DNA of 64,000 bases. Source: Nocardia sp. MH4 (GTDB taxonomy: Bacteria > Actinomycetota > Actinomycetes > Mycobacteriales > Mycobacteriaceae). Within the stretch, counting starts at the first letter, position 1, and each line of letters starts with the position of its first letter. Shown piece by piece: positions 17,718-30,507 of the stretch. Made by a program: the position numbers and the translations under genes. The stretch lies in contig NZ_LPNR01000105.1 of the NCBI RefSeq assembly GCF_019266065.1, positions 1 through 64,000 on the forward strand, given 5' to 3'. Below the pieces are notes generated by a model. That model was not told the DNA's origin. It was given only the letters and a program-made list of their open reading frames with translations, and did no database searches.

Positions 17718-19331
17718 ATGAGTCAAGAGTCGTCCATCCGCCGATGGCTCGGCTTGATCGCCATCGCCCTCGGTGTCGCGCTGATCGTGGTCGACACCAC
17801 GATCGTCAACGTGATCATCCCGTCGATCATCGAGGATCTGGCGACGGGTTCGACCGAGGCGCAATGGATTCAGGAGTCCTACGCGATCGTGTTCGCGGCG
17901 CTGCTGCTGGTGGTCGGCCGGATCGCCGACATCGTCGGGGCGCGCAGAGTGTTCGTCGCCGGTGTCGTCGTCTTCGGCGCGACCAGCGTCCTGGCCGGGC
18001 TCGCCCCCGGCGGCGGACTGCTGATCGTCGCCCGGTTCCTGCAGGGCGCCGGCGCCGCGATGATCCTGCCGACCTCGCTGGCGCTGCTCAACGCCACCTT
18101 CACCGGGAAAGCGCGTGGTCAGGCGTTCGCGGTGTGGGGTTCGACGATCGGCGCCGCCGCGGCGCTCGGCCCGCTGCTCGGCGGCTGGCTGGCCGAACAC
18201 GTGTCGTGGCGCTGGGCGTTCGGGATCAACGTGCCACTGGCGGTGCTGATCGTGATCGGTGTGCTGGCGTGCATCGCGCCCTCGCCGAAGGTCGCGGGAC
18301 GACTCGATGTGCTCGGCGCGATCCTGTCGGTGCTCGGTCTCGGGCTGCTCGCCTTCGGGCTGGTCGAAGGCCGCACCTACGGCTGGATCAGCACGGTGCA
18401 TCCGCTGGGGATCGGCGGTCTCACCTGGGGCAGTGGGCCGTCGCCGGTGCTGGTCGCCCTGGTGCTGAGCGCGCTCGCGCTGGCCGGTTTCGTGGTGCGC
18501 CAGGTGCTGCTGCGCCGCGGTCCCGACGCCGACAAGGCGCTGATGGATCTGAGCCTGTTCCGGCTGGCCTCGTTCCGCAACGGCAATATCGCCACGCTGA
18601 TCATCGGGCTCGGCGAGTTCGGCATCGTCGCGGTCCTGCCGCTGTGGCTGCAGTTCACCCTCGGCTACAGCGCCGTGCAGTCCGGGCTGGCGCTGGTGCC
18701 GATCGCCATCGGCAGCTTCATCGCCAGCGGTGCCAGCTTCGGGATGGCGGGCAAGGCGTCACCGCTGAACATGGTCCGGCTCGGTCTCGCCCTCGAAGTC
18801 GTCGGCCTGGCGGCGCTGGCCTTCTTCGCCGCCACCGACAGTTCCTGGTGGGCGCTGTCGCTGATCCTGTGCGTGTACGGCATCGGTGTCGGATTCGCCA
18901 CGGCCCAGGTCACCAATGTGGTGCTGGCCGAGATCCCCGAGAACGACAACGGCCAGGCCTCCGGCATCCAGAGCGCCTTCCGTCAGCTCGGTTCCGCGCT
19001 CGGCATCGCGGTGCTCACCACGGTCTTCTTCACCACGCTGAGCTCGCAGGTCGACGACGACCTCACCGCCGCCGGCCTGCCCCCGGCCCAGGCGCAGCAG
19101 TACGCGCACGCCGTCACCAGCAGCGCGGGCGCGGCGATCGAAGGCTTCGCCGCCCAGCCGGAGACCCGTGAGGTCGCCGAGACCGGCCGCACGGCGATGA
19201 CCGACGGCATCACCCTGGGCGGCTACCTCGCCGCGGGCTTCGTCCTGCTCGGGTTGATCGCCACCGCGCTCATCCCGTCCCACACGGACGACGAGTCGGC
19301 CACGCCGACAACACAACCCGCGCTCGTGTAA
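17718..19331 (+). CDS. MFS drug efflux transporter, DHA2 (EmrB/QacA) type, 14 helices
   Basis: The 537-residue protein has about 14 hydrophobic helices and the DHA2 motifs: WIQESYAIVFAALLLVVGRI (motif D1/A region), a LAEHVSWRWAFGINVPLA motif C-like stretch, and GQASGIQSAFRQLGSALGIA. It would export cationic or lipophilic compounds using the proton gradient. ATG 17718 has AGGAG in front; ATG 17700 is in frame but overlaps the operator. It is regulated by the divergent MarR gene. Confidence 0.9.
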   Translation: MSQESSIRRWLGLIAIALGVALIVVDTTIVNVIIPSIIEDLATGSTEAQWIQESYAIVFAALLLVVGRIADIVGARRVFVAGVVVFGATSVLAGLAPGGGLLIVARFLQGAGAAMILPTSLALLNATFTGKARGQAFAVWGSTIGAAAALGPLLGGWLAEHVSWRWAFGINVPLAVLIVIGVLACIAPSPKVAGRLDVLGAILSVLGLGLLAFGLVEGRTYGWISTVHPLGIGGLTWGSGPSPVLVALVLSALALAGFVVRQVLLRRGPDADKALMDLSLFRLASFRNGNIATLIIGLGEFGIVAVLPLWLQFTLGYSAVQSGLALVPIAIGSFIASGASFGMAGKASPLNMVRLGLALEVVGLAALAFFAATDSSWWALSLILCVYGIGVGFATAQVTNVVLAEIPENDNGQASGIQSAFRQLGSALGIAVLTTVFFTTLSSQVDDDLTAAGLPPAQAQQYAHAVTSSAGAAIEGFAAQPETREVAETGRTAMTDGITLGGYLAAGFVLLGLIATALIPSHTDDESATPTTQPALV

Positions 19332-19385
19332 GCGCGGAACCGCTGATTCGGTGAGGGCCCGGGTAACTCACCGAGTCGAGCTGAC

Positions 19386-19434
19386 CGAGCAGTGCGCCGC
19401 CGGTCGCGAAACGCGACCGGCGGCGCACTGCTCG
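19386..19434. terminator. Bidirectional terminator, 23-bp perfect stem
   Basis: Arms 19386-19408 and 19412-19434 are perfect inverted repeats with an AAA loop, between the convergent MFS gene and ilvD. No T tract follows on either side. Confidence 0.8.
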
Positions 19435-19452
19435 CTCTGGCGGGTAAGGCGA

Positions 19453-21294
19453 TTACGGCACCTTGCGGACGGCACCCTTGTCGGCCGAGGTGGCCAGCGC
19501 CGCGTAGGCGCGCAGGGCCGTGGTCACCGGGCGGACGCGGTCCACCGGCTGCCACGGCCGCTCCGAGGCCTCCATCTTGGCGCGGCGCTCGGCCAGCACC
19601 TCGTCGGAGACCAGGACCTCGAGCGCGCGGGTGTGCACGTCGACCCGGATGCGGTCACCGTTCTCGATCAGGCCGATCACGCCACCCTGGGCGGCCTCGG
19701 GGGAGATGTGGCCGATCGACAGGCCCGAGGTGCCGCCGGAGAAGCGGCCGTCGGTGATCAGCGCGCACACCTTGCCCAGGCCCGCGCCCTTCAGGAAGGC
19801 GGTGGGGTGCAGCATCTCCTGCATGCCGGGGCCGCCGGAGGGGCCCTCGTAGCGGACGACGATCACGTCGCCGGGCTGGATCTTCTTGCCCAGGATCATC
19901 GAGACCGCTTCCTCCTGGGACTCGACCACCACGGCCGGTCCCTCGAAGGTGAACAGTTCCTCGTCGATGCCCGCGGTCTTGAGGATCGCGCCGTCCGGGG
20001 CGATGTTGCCGCGCAGCACGCACAGCCCGCCCTCGACGGTGTAGGCGTGCTCGATGTCACGGATGCAGCCGCCCGCGGCGTCGGTGTCCAGCGAGGACCA
20101 GCGGTTGCTGGTGGAGAACGGCTCGACGGTGCGCACGCCACCGGGCGCGGCGTGGAACAGCTCGATCGCTTCCTCGGAAGCCTTGCCCGAGCGGATGTCC
20201 CAGGTGTCGAGGAATTCCTCGTAGTCGGCGGTGTGCACGGTGGTCACGTCGGTCTCGAGCAGCCCACCGCGACGCAGTTCGCCGAGGATGGCGGGGATGC
20301 CGCCGGCGCGGTGCACGTCCTCCATGTGGTAGTCCGAGTTCGGCGAGACCTTCGACAGGCACGGCACCCGGCGGCTGATCTCGTCGATGGTGCTCAGATC
20401 GAAGTCGATCTCGCCCTCCTGCGCGGCGGCGAGGGTGTGCAGCACGGTGTTGGTGGAACCGCCCATGGCGACGTCGAGGGCCATCGCGTTGCGGAAGGCC
20501 TTGGCGTTGGCGATATTGCGGGGCAGGACCGAGGCGTCGTCGTCCTGGTACCAGCGCTTGGCGATGTCGACGATGACGGTGCCCGCCCGCTCGAACAGCG
20601 CGCGGCGCGCCGAGTGCGTGGCCAGCGTGGAGCCGTTGCCCGGCAGGGCCAGGCCCAGCGCCTCGGTGAGGCAGTTCATCGAGTTGGCGGTGAACATGCC
20701 CGAACACGAACCGCAGGTCGGGCAGGCCGAGCGCTCGACCTCGTCGAGGCCCTCCTCGGAGACGGCCTGGCTGGCGCTCGCCGAGATGGCGCTGACCAGG
20801 TCCAGCGGCGCGTGCGCGACACCGTCGACGACCACCGCCTTGCCCGCCTCCATCGGGCCGCCGGAGACGAACACGGCCGGGATGTTGAGCCGCATGGCGG
20901 CGTTGAGCATGCCGGGAGTGATCTTGTCGCAGTTGGAGATACACACGAGCGCGTCGGCGGTGTGCGCGTTGGCCATGTACTCGACCGAGTCGGCGATGAT
21001 CTCGCGCGAGGGCAGCGAGTACAGCATGCCGCCGTGGCCCATGGCGATGCCGTCGTCGACGGCGATGGTGTGGAACTCGCGCGGCACGCCGCCCGCGGCG
21101 CGCACGGCCTCGGCGACGATGTCGCCCATGTTCTTGAGGTGCACATGGCCGGGAACGAATTGGGTGTAGGAGTTCGCGATCGCGATGATCGGCTTACCGA
21201 AATCGGAGTCGGTCATGCCGGTGGCGCGCCAGAGCGAGCGGGCGCCCGCGGCATTGCGGCCGATGGTGGTGGTGCGTGAGCGAAGCGGTGGCAT
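19453..21294 (-). CDS. ilvD: Dihydroxy-acid dehydratase
   Basis: IlvD dehydrates 2,3-dihydroxyisovalerate and its isoleucine-branch homologue, the third common step of branched-chain amino acid synthesis. The 613-residue product has the iron-sulfur cysteine motifs [12 protein letters not shown] and [11 protein letters not shown] and the C-terminal [18 protein letters not shown] 21294 gives [20 protein letters not shown], the usual family start; the longer frame to 21396 is not supported. It faces away from ilvBNC. No attenuator was seen in front of it. Confidence 0.96.
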   Translation of the reverse strand: MPPLRSRTTTIGRNAAGARSLWRATGMTDSDFGKPIIAIANSYTQFVPGHVHLKNMGDIVAEAVRAAGGVPREFHTIAVDDGIAMGHGGMLYSLPSREIIADSVEYMANAHTADALVCISNCDKITPGMLNAAMRLNIPAVFVSGGPMEAGKAVVVDGVAHAPLDLVSAISASASQAVSEEGLDEVERSACPTCGSCSGMFTANSMNCLTEALGLALPGNGSTLATHSARRALFERAGTVIVDIAKRWYQDDDASVLPRNIANAKAFRNAMALDVAMGGSTNTVLHTLAAAQEGEIDFDLSTIDEISRRVPCLSKVSPNSDYHMEDVHRAGGIPAILGELRRGGLLETDVTTVHTADYEEFLDTWDIRSGKASEEAIELFHAAPGGVRTVEPFSTSNRWSSLDTDAAGGCIRDIEHAYTVEGGLCVLRGNIAPDGAILKTAGIDEELFTFEGPAVVVESQEEAVSMILGKKIQPGDVIVVRYEGPSGGPGMQEMLHPTAFLKGAGLGKVCALITDGRFSGGTSGLSIGHISPEAAQGGVIGLIENGDRIRVDVHTRALEVLVSDEVLAERRAKMEASERPWQPVDRVRPVTTALRAYAALATSADKGAVRKVP

Positions 21295-21593
21295 GGGGGA
21301 GTCCTCGTAGTGTCGCTGGGTGCGTCCAAGCGTGCGCGCAGGGGGCTGACCTGCGCCGCACAAGGCGAGTGCGCGGTGCGTCCGGCAAGCCTGCACGTTA
21401 CTCCGGCGCGCGGTGGTCGCGTCGCGCCGGTGGTGGGTGCGGGTGGGTGCCGGAACCGGGCTCGAGGCGGGAGTGTCGCTCCGGAAGGTGTCGCCGCGGT
21501 GGTGCCGTCGGCGCGGGGTGCCCGGGTGCCGTCAGCGTACCCCTGCAACCGCAGGCGGCGCCGTGCCGATTCCCACAGTGACGGAGCCGACCC

Positions 21594-22334
21594 TCACTCC
21601 GCGGTGCCGGGCTCCTCGGCTTCGGACTGCTCGGCCTTCTTCGCCTCGGCCGCCCGCTCGGCGGCGACGCGCTCGGCCTCGGCCTGCTCGGCGGCGGCGA
21701 ACACATCGGGCAGGCGGCCACCGGAGGCGTCGATCAGTTCACGCAACCGGTCGTAGCCCACCGCGGGCAGCCGGACCTCGGAGTCGTCGGCCAGCCGTGC
21801 CTTCACCGCGCCACGCTTGGGAATGCTGATGCCCTTGACCTGTGCCCAGTCGAGGTGTTTCGTGCCGACCATCGTGCTCAGGTCCAGGCCCGCGTCGGAG
21901 ATCGTGGTGTGCGTCCGCACGACCCACCAGATCGCCACGAGCGGGAGCAGCAGCAGCCACCACAGTCCCGCCGGCCAGCCGACGAACGGGAAGAACACGC
22001 AGAACGCGAGCACCAGCACGCCGATGTAGGCCAGGCGCGGCACCCCGATGACGTGCACGCCCGGCGTGGGCGTGGTCGACCTGCGCGGCACCAGCAGCCA
22101 GACGACGACCGCGGTGGGCACGATCAGCCCGATCCGCAGGCCCAGCGACCAGTCCTGCACGGTGCCGACGACGACGAAGATCAGGTACGCGAGCACCACC
22201 GCGGCGATGGCCGCGAGCCTGCCCGGGCTCGCCGAGCGCAGGCCGCCGGGTCGCGAGGAGCGACCCGTATCGGTTCCCTCGGCGGCGGTGTGGGACGATT
22301 TAGCCGGTGGCACGGACTGATGCGGTGATGACAC
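21594..22334 (-). CDS. PH domain-containing membrane protein
   Basis: About 246 residues: an N-terminal polar stretch, four hydrophobic helices in two hairpins (YLIFVVVGTV; IGLIVPTAVVVWLLVP; IGVLVLAFCVFFPF; LLLLPLVAIWWVV), then a bacterial PH-like domain (HTTISDAGLDLSTMVGTKHL, WAQVKGISIPKRG) and an Ala/Glu-rich helical tail. These proteins often take part in membrane scaffolding; function is unknown. The start is uncertain: GTG 22334 has AGGAGG immediately before it, which is too close, while GTG 22313 lies 16 bases after that site. Its place next to ilvB resembles Rv3004 of M. tuberculosis. Confidence 0.75.
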   Translation of the reverse strand: MSSPHQSVPPAKSSHTAAEGTDTGRSSRPGGLRSASPGRLAAIAAVVLAYLIFVVVGTVQDWSLGLRIGLIVPTAVVVWLLVPRRSTTPTPGVHVIGVPRLAYIGVLVLAFCVFFPFVGWPAGLWWLLLLPLVAIWWVVRTHTTISDAGLDLSTMVGTKHLDWAQVKGISIPKRGAVKARLADDSEVRLPAVGYDRLRELIDASGGRLPDVFAAAEQAEAERVAAERAAEAKKAEQSEAEEPGTAE

Positions 22335-22379
22335 CCTCCTATCCTCGCATCCTGGTACACGGACCCACGCAACCACTCA

Positions 22380-22398
22380 CGTCCCACATAATGGGACG
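22380..22398. promoter_or_regulatory. 7-bp inverted repeat upstream of the ilvB leader promoter
   Basis: CGTCCCA (22380-22386) and TGGGACG (22392-22398) flank a 5-base spacer, 15 bases upstream of the -35 box. It is a candidate operator for a leucine-responsive IclR-type regulator (NdgR/LtbR-like), whose gene in many actinobacteria lies just after gltX. That link is inference. Confidence 0.4.
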
Positions 22399-22413
22399 CA
22401 GAGAGTAGTCTGT

Positions 22414-22443
22414 TTGACTCTTCGGCTCACGCGCGCCTAACGT
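22414..22443 (+). promoter_or_regulatory. ilvBNC leader promoter
   Basis: TTGACT (22414-22419) and TAACGT (22438-22443) are separated by 18 bases. The -10 box ends seven bases before GTG 22451, so the transcript would begin at or next to the leader peptide start codon. Confidence 0.55.
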
Positions 22444-22450
22444 CGTGCTC

Positions 22451-22498
22451 GTGAATCGAACCGAGTTGCTCGTAATCGGCCGGCGCGTCCAGCGTTGA
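22451..22498 (+). CDS. ilvB leader peptide, MNRTELLVIGRRVQR
   Basis: A 15-codon frame starting GTG and ending TGA. It contains consecutive Leu-Leu-Val-Ile codons, all three end products of the pathway encoded downstream, which is the hallmark of a branched-chain amino acid attenuation peptide. There is no ribosome site; promoter spacing suggests leaderless translation. GTG 22445 in the same frame would add two residues. A terminator hairpin with a T run follows 48 bases after the stop. Confidence 0.75.
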   Translation: MNRTELLVIGRRVQR

Positions 22499-22580
22499 GC
22501 CTGACTGCCTGAGTCGAATACGTCAGCTCGCGTTGCGACGCGCCACCCTCGAACAGCCATGGCTGGTCGGGGGCTTTTTT
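22482..22580 (+). promoter_or_regulatory. ilvBNC transcription attenuator
   Basis: GGCGCGTC (22482-22489), inside the leader peptide just after the Leu/Val/Ile codons, is perfectly complementary to GACGCGCC (22537-22544). The terminator stem starts two bases later (22546). Ribosome stalling at the control codons would change which pairings form, as in classical attenuation. The exact antiterminator partner was not resolved. Confidence 0.6.
22546..22580 (+). terminator. Attenuator terminator
   Basis: A 14-bp stem with one mismatch and one G-U pair is built on CCCTCGAACAGCCA and its complement (22546-22559 with 22560-22573). It is followed by C and six T residues (22575-22580), the best intrinsic terminator in the window. 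Confidence 0.75.
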
Positions 22581-22680
22581 GTGTTCGGGCATTACCCGAC
22601 GCGGCGGGTCGCAAGGCACCGCGTGTCAGGCACACCAAGTGTTGTCCGGGGTCAGAACGACAAAGTTAGGAACGAAGACG

Positions 22681-26173
<3,493 letters not shown>

Positions 26174-26191
26174 GTTCTCGCTGTTCGCTGT

Positions 26192-26228
26192 CGAAGGGCC
26201 CGTTCGCCGTGCGCGAGCGGGCCCTTCG
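26192..26228 (+). terminator. ilvBNC terminator
   Basis: Arms 26192-26207 and 26213-26228 pair over 16 bases with one internal G-U pair and a five-base loop, starting 18 bases after the ilvC stop. No clear T run follows. Confidence 0.75.
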
Positions 26229-26310
26229 CCATCGATTTGCCGATCGGCCGCTGAGGTCGGGTTCGGCGCGCGTCCTTGCTGTTGATCACCGATAGCGCGA
26301 GACTTGCTCG

Positions 26311-27675
26311 ATGACGAATCAGACGGTGGAGGACTTCGCGGACGAAGCGGTCGCACAGGGCAAGGCGGCGCGCAAACGGATCTCGCGCTCGGAACTGGGG
26401 GAGTGGGGCGCGGGGCCGGACCGGGAGGATCCGGTCACCATTCTGGAGCGTCAGGCCATGACCAGGGTGCCGGAGCTGGTGCCCATCCGGTATGCCCGGA
26501 TGAGTCTGTCCCCGTTCACCTTCCTGCGCGGCGCGCCCGCGATCATGGCGGCGGATCTGGCCAAGAGCGCCAACACCGGCCTGACGGTGCAGCTCTGCGG
26601 TGACGCCCACCTGTCGAACTTCGGGCTCTACGCCTCGCCGGAGCGCAACCTGGTCTTCGACGTCAACGATTTCGACGAGACCCTGCCCGGTCCGTTCGAG
26701 TGGGACGTCAAACGCCTCGCGGCCAGTGTAGCCGTGGCCGCTCGCGACAACGGGTGCGAGGACGATCGGGCCGCCACCGCCGTCGAAGCCGCCGCCCGCG
26801 GCTACCGCGAGGCCATGCACATGCTCGCCGAGGCCGACAGCATGTCGGTCTGGTACGAGCGGGTCGACGCCGAGCAGGTCTACGACCTGATTCAGAAGCC
26901 GAAGGTGCGCAAGAAGCTCGACCGTGCCATCAGCACCGCCCGCGGTAAGACGAGTCTGCAGGCGCTGAACAAGCTCACCGAGCCCGACGCGAACGGTATT
27001 CCACGCATCAAGAACCAGCCGCCGCTGCTGATGCCGATCGAGGTGCCGGACGAGAAGATCATCAAGGAGGTCTTCGCCGACTTCCGCCGTAGCCTGCCCG
27101 ACGAGCGCCGGATCCTGCTCGACCGGCACCGCCTGGTGGATCAGGCGATGAAGGTGGTCGGTGTCGGCAGCGTCGGCACCCGGTGCTTCATCGCGTTGAT
27201 GATGGACAAGGAGACGGGCAGCCCGCTGTTCTTGCAGCTCAAGGAGGCCGAGACCTCGGTGCTGGCGCCGCACCTGAATCCGAGCAAGTATCACCACCAG
27301 GGGCATCGGGTGGTGGTCGGGCAGCGATTGATGCAGTCGGCCAGCGATGTCTTCCTGGCCTGGGCGACCGGGCCGGCCGGCCGGTTCTTCTACATGCGGC
27401 AGCTGCGCGACATGAAGGGCTCCGCCGACGTCGCCAATCAGACCCACAGCGAGCTGGCCCAGTACGCGGAGCTGTGCGGCTCGGTGCTGGCCCGTGCGCA
27501 CGCGCGCTCCGGCGATCGCGTCGCCATCGCCGCCTACCTCGGCAAGGGCGACGTTTTCGATCGCGCGATGGGCGAGTTCGGCCTCGCCTACGGCGACCAG
27601 ACCCTCGCCGACCGCCACTCTCTGCTCGCCGCCATCGACTCCGGCCGCATCACCGCGGCCCCGCACGCCTACTGA
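26311..27675 (+). CDS. DUF2252 family protein
   Basis: The 454-residue cytoplasmic protein has the DUF2252 core: PFTFLRGAPAIMAADLA, then QLCGDAHLSNFG and VFDVNDFDETLPGPFEWDVKRL. The GDAHxxNFG and DVNDFDE segments resemble the catalytic and metal-binding loops of aminoglycoside phosphotransferase-like kinases, so a small-molecule kinase role is often proposed, though unproven. It lies directly after the ilvBNC terminator with its own upstream region and marks the left end of the accessory stretch. Confidence 0.85.
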   Translation: MTNQTVEDFADEAVAQGKAARKRISRSELGEWGAGPDREDPVTILERQAMTRVPELVPIRYARMSLSPFTFLRGAPAIMAADLAKSANTGLTVQLCGDAHLSNFGLYASPERNLVFDVNDFDETLPGPFEWDVKRLAASVAVAARDNGCEDDRAATAVEAAARGYREAMHMLAEADSMSVWYERVDAEQVYDLIQKPKVRKKLDRAISTARGKTSLQALNKLTEPDANGIPRIKNQPPLLMPIEVPDEKIIKEVFADFRRSLPDERRILLDRHRLVDQAMKVVGVGSVGTRCFIALMMDKETGSPLFLQLKEAETSVLAPHLNPSKYHHQGHRVVVGQRLMQSASDVFLAWATGPAGRFFYMRQLRDMKGSADVANQTHSELAQYAELCGSVLARAHARSGDRVAIAAYLGKGDVFDRAMGEFGLAYGDQTLADRHSLLAAIDSGRITAAPHAY

Positions 27676-27688
27676 GGTCCTCGCCGCC

Positions 27689-27694
27689 TACACT
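27689..27694 (+). promoter_or_regulatory. Candidate -10 element for moxR-like gene
   Basis: TACACT ends eight bases before ATG 27703; leaderless arrangement. Confidence 0.4.
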
Positions 27695-27702
27695 GGTTAC
27701 CG

Positions 27703-28590
27703 ATGAGTAAGTTCTTTGCCTCGGTGGACCAGGTGCAGGACCGGCTGACCGCGGCCGGCTACCTGCCGTCCCTCGACATCGCGACCGCGGTCTTCCTGGC
27801 CGATCACCTCGGCAAGCCCCTGCTGATCGAGGGGCCCGCGGGCGTCGGCAAGACCGAGCTCGCCAAGGCCGTCGCCGCGGCGGTCTCGGCCCAGCTCATC
27901 CGCCTGCAGTGCTACGAGGGCATCGACGAGGCCCGCGCGCTCTACGAGTGGAACCACGCCAAACAGCTGCTGCGGATCACCGCGACCTCGGGGGAGACCT
28001 GGGAGGGCACCCGCGACCACGTCTTCACCGAGGAGTTCCTGCTCACCCGTCCGCTGCTGGCCGCCATCCGCAACCCCGATCCGACGGTGCTGCTGATCGA
28101 CGAGCTCGACAAGGCCGACGTGGAGCTGGAGGGCCTGCTGCTGGAGGTGCTCGGCGATTTCCAGGTGAGCATTCCCGAGCTCGGCACGGTCACCGCCGTG
28201 CGCAAGCCCTTCGTGATCCTCACCTCCAACGCCAACCGCGACCTGTCCGAAGCGCTGAAGCGGCGCTGCCTGTACCTGCACATCGACTATCCGGCGGCCG
28301 AACTGGAGAAGGCGATCGTCCGGCTCAAGGTGCCCGAACTGGACGCGGACCTGGCCGAGCCGGTCGTGGCGACCGTGAGCGCGTTGCGGCAGCTGTCGCT
28401 GCGCAAGGCACCCTCGATCGCCGAGACCGTGGACTGGGCCAAGACCATGGTCGCGCTGGGTAGCCGCACGCTCAGCGCGGGCGTTGTCCGCGCCACCCTG
28501 GGCGTGCTGCTGAAGTACCAGTCCGATCATCGGGTGGCGATCGAACGGCTCGGTCTCGACGATCGGACCGACGGCAGCGTGGCCCGATGA
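27703..28590 (+). CDS. MoxR-family AAA ATPase
   Basis: The 295-residue AAA+ ATPase has Walker A GPAGVGKTELAK, Walker B VLLIDELDKAD, sensor 1 LTSNANRDLSEAL, and a C-terminal lid domain. MoxR ATPases act as chaperones that insert cofactors or remodel protein complexes, usually with a von Willebrand A partner; here the next gene encodes one. The pair resembles the CoxD/CoxE proteins of carbon monoxide dehydrogenase maturation, but no such enzyme is encoded in the window. Confidence 0.9.
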   Translation: MSKFFASVDQVQDRLTAAGYLPSLDIATAVFLADHLGKPLLIEGPAGVGKTELAKAVAAAVSAQLIRLQCYEGIDEARALYEWNHAKQLLRITATSGETWEGTRDHVFTEEFLLTRPLLAAIRNPDPTVLLIDELDKADVELEGLLLEVLGDFQVSIPELGTVTAVRKPFVILTSNANRDLSEALKRRCLYLHIDYPAAELEKAIVRLKVPELDADLAEPVVATVSALRQLSLRKAPSIAETVDWAKTMVALGSRTLSAGVVRATLGVLLKYQSDHRVAIERLGLDDRTDGSVAR

Positions 28591-28645
28591 TCGGCGCCGT
28601 GGCGTGGTGACCATCGTGGCGGCGCACGGCGGTGTCGAAGCACCG

Positions 28646-29995
28646 ATGTCGGATCGCCTGGTCGGCTTCGTCGGGCTGTTGCGCGAACACGGCATCCACG
28701 CGGGCCCCAGCGAGACCGTCGACGCCGCGGCGACGATCGTCGCCCTCGGCACCGCAGACTCCCGGGTGCTGCGCTCGGGCCTGGCCGCCTGCCTGCTGCG
28801 CCGCAACGGCCAGCGCGCGGTGTTCGATCAGCTCTTCGATCTCTACTTCCTCGACGGCGCCCGGCCGGTCGCCGTGGCGGACGAGGATGCCGATCCGCTG
28901 CGCGAGCGGGTCATCGCGGCGCTGATTCAAGGCGCCGACACCGCCGAACTCGCCAGGGAGGCGCTCAATACCTTCGGTGCCTACGGCGGCGCGGGGGAGA
29001 GCGCGGGCCGGGTCACCTCGGCGTCGGGCGCGGGCTGGTCGTCGTATCTGACGATGAAATCGCTGCGCCCGGAAGAGATCTCCGAACAGGTCGCGCAGAC
29101 CATGGGCGGGACAGGCCAGTTCGACGCGGCAGTGCACACGATCGAGGCACGTCGCCGGGTGGAGCAGTTCCGTGCGCAGGTGCAGGCCGAGGCCCGGTTG
29201 CGCTCGGCGCAGCTGCGCGGCACCGACTACATCGCGCGCCGCGGCGTCGAATCCGGCGCGGACAGTACCGATTTCCTCGGTGCTCGCGAGCAGGACCTGG
29301 CCGAGATGCGGCGTCTGGTGCATCCGCTGGCCCGCAAGCTCGCCACCCGCCTTGCGGTGCGCCGCAAGAAGGCCGTGCGCGGGCAGATCGACCTGCGCCG
29401 CACCCTGCGCCGTTCGATGGCCACCGGTGGTGTCCCCATCGATCCGGTGCTGCGGGCCCGCCGCCACGGCCGCCCCGATCTCGTCGTGCTGGCCGATGTC
29501 TCGGGTTCGGTGACCGGTTTCGCCGAGTTCACCCTGCAACTGGTGCAGGCCCTGCAGGACCAGTTCAGCCGGGTCCGCAGTTTCGGCTTCGTCGACGTGT
29601 GCGCCGAGATCACCGACTACTTCACCCCCGGTGAACCACCCCCGGCCGGCTTCGCGCGCGAGATCGTCCGCGACGCCGGCGTGGCCCGCTTCGGCTCCAG
29701 CAACTACGGCGAGGCCTTCCAGGGTTTCGTCGACCACTACCTCGACGCCCTGGGCCCACGTACCTGCGTGCTCATCCTCGGCGATGCCCGCACCAACCGC
29801 ACCGACCCGAATCTGGCCGCGCTGCAAGCGATGACCGAACGGGCCAAGGCGGTGTACTGGCTCAATCCGGAGCCGTCGCGCTCGTGGTCGACCGGTGACT
29901 CGGCCGCCCACGTCTACACCGACATCGTCACCATGCACGAATGCCGCACGGTGCGGCAGCTGGCCGAGGTGATCGGCCGGCTGCTGCCCGCGTGA
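28646..29995 (+). CDS. VWA domain protein, CoxE-like
   Basis: About 449 residues. The C-terminal half has a von Willebrand A fold with a metal-ion-dependent adhesion site: DVSGSVTGF (DxSxS), a later Thr/Asn-containing loop, and LILGDARTN. The N-terminal half is helical with an Arg-rich linker (RRRVEQFRAQVQAEARLRSA). It would be the partner of the MoxR ATPase 55 bases upstream. The start is uncertain: ATG 28646 gives MSDRLVGFVGLLREHG, but GTG 28604 and GTG 28616 are in frame and none has a good ribosome site. Confidence 0.82.
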   Translation: MSDRLVGFVGLLREHGIHAGPSETVDAAATIVALGTADSRVLRSGLAACLLRRNGQRAVFDQLFDLYFLDGARPVAVADEDADPLRERVIAALIQGADTAELAREALNTFGAYGGAGESAGRVTSASGAGWSSYLTMKSLRPEEISEQVAQTMGGTGQFDAAVHTIEARRRVEQFRAQVQAEARLRSAQLRGTDYIARRGVESGADSTDFLGAREQDLAEMRRLVHPLARKLATRLAVRRKKAVRGQIDLRRTLRRSMATGGVPIDPVLRARRHGRPDLVVLADVSGSVTGFAEFTLQLVQALQDQFSRVRSFGFVDVCAEITDYFTPGEPPPAGFAREIVRDAGVARFGSSNYGEAFQGFVDHYLDALGPRTCVLILGDARTNRTDPNLAALQAMTERAKAVYWLNPEPSRSWSTGDSAAHVYTDIVTMHECRTVRQLAEVIGRLLPA

Positions 29996-30007
29996 GTTCG
30001 CGTCCGG

Positions 30008-30460
30008 TCAGCGCGGGCTGAGCCGCACCACCGCGTACTCGTGCTCGCTCTTGGCCTGGTACTTGCCGTACCGGGGCTGCGCGGCGGTGATGGACTCCCA
30101 GGCCGTGGCCCGCGCCGCGCCGGTCAGCACGCGCGGGGTGACCGGCAGCGGTGCCTCGCCGGGCAGCTCGATGGTGGCCTGGTCCGGGTGTGCCATCAGG
30201 TTGAGGTGCCAGTCGGGGTGGCCGTTCTTGCCGCCCGAGGCCACCAGCAGCCAGGAGTCGCCGTCGGCGAACCAGGAGATCGGCGTCTGTCGCGGTTCGC
30301 CGCTGCGGCGGCCGATGGTGTGCAGGATCAGCACGTCCATGCCCATGAAGGTGCCGTGGCCCGAGCGGACCTTGCGGTTCATCCTGGCGTTCATCCGGTG
30401 CTGCATCCACCGGGAGAAACCCCCGTGCGAGCTCTTCTTGTGGGACTGGTTGGTGGTCAT
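30008..30460 (-). CDS. F420-dependent (Ddn-like) nitroreductase/quinone reductase family protein
   Basis: The 150-residue protein has the split-barrel deazaflavin-dependent oxidoreductase features: VLILHTIGRRSGEPRQTPIS, GDSWLLVASGGKNGHPDWH and a C-terminal Arg/Tyr-rich strand. The family, typified by mycobacterial Ddn, uses reduced F420 to reduce quinones and nitro compounds near the membrane. ATG 30460 has AGGAACC upstream. The next gene on the same strand encodes an AhpD-like protein, so the two probably form an oxidative-stress operon. Confidence 0.85.
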   Translation of the reverse strand: MTTNQSHKKSSHGGFSRWMQHRMNARMNRKVRSGHGTFMGMDVLILHTIGRRSGEPRQTPISWFADGDSWLLVASGGKNGHPDWHLNLMAHPDQATIELPGEAPLPVTPRVLTGAARATAWESITAAQPRYGKYQAKSEHEYAVVRLSPR

Positions 30461-30507
30461 CTCGAAGGTTCCTTTCGGTGGATCAGGGGGTGGGGGTCGG
30501 ACGGGGC

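Noticed and set aside
22579-22680. Extension of ilvB upstream of GTG 22681
   Set aside because: Would begin inside the attenuator's T run, before the ribosome site; homologues start at the MSAPT position.
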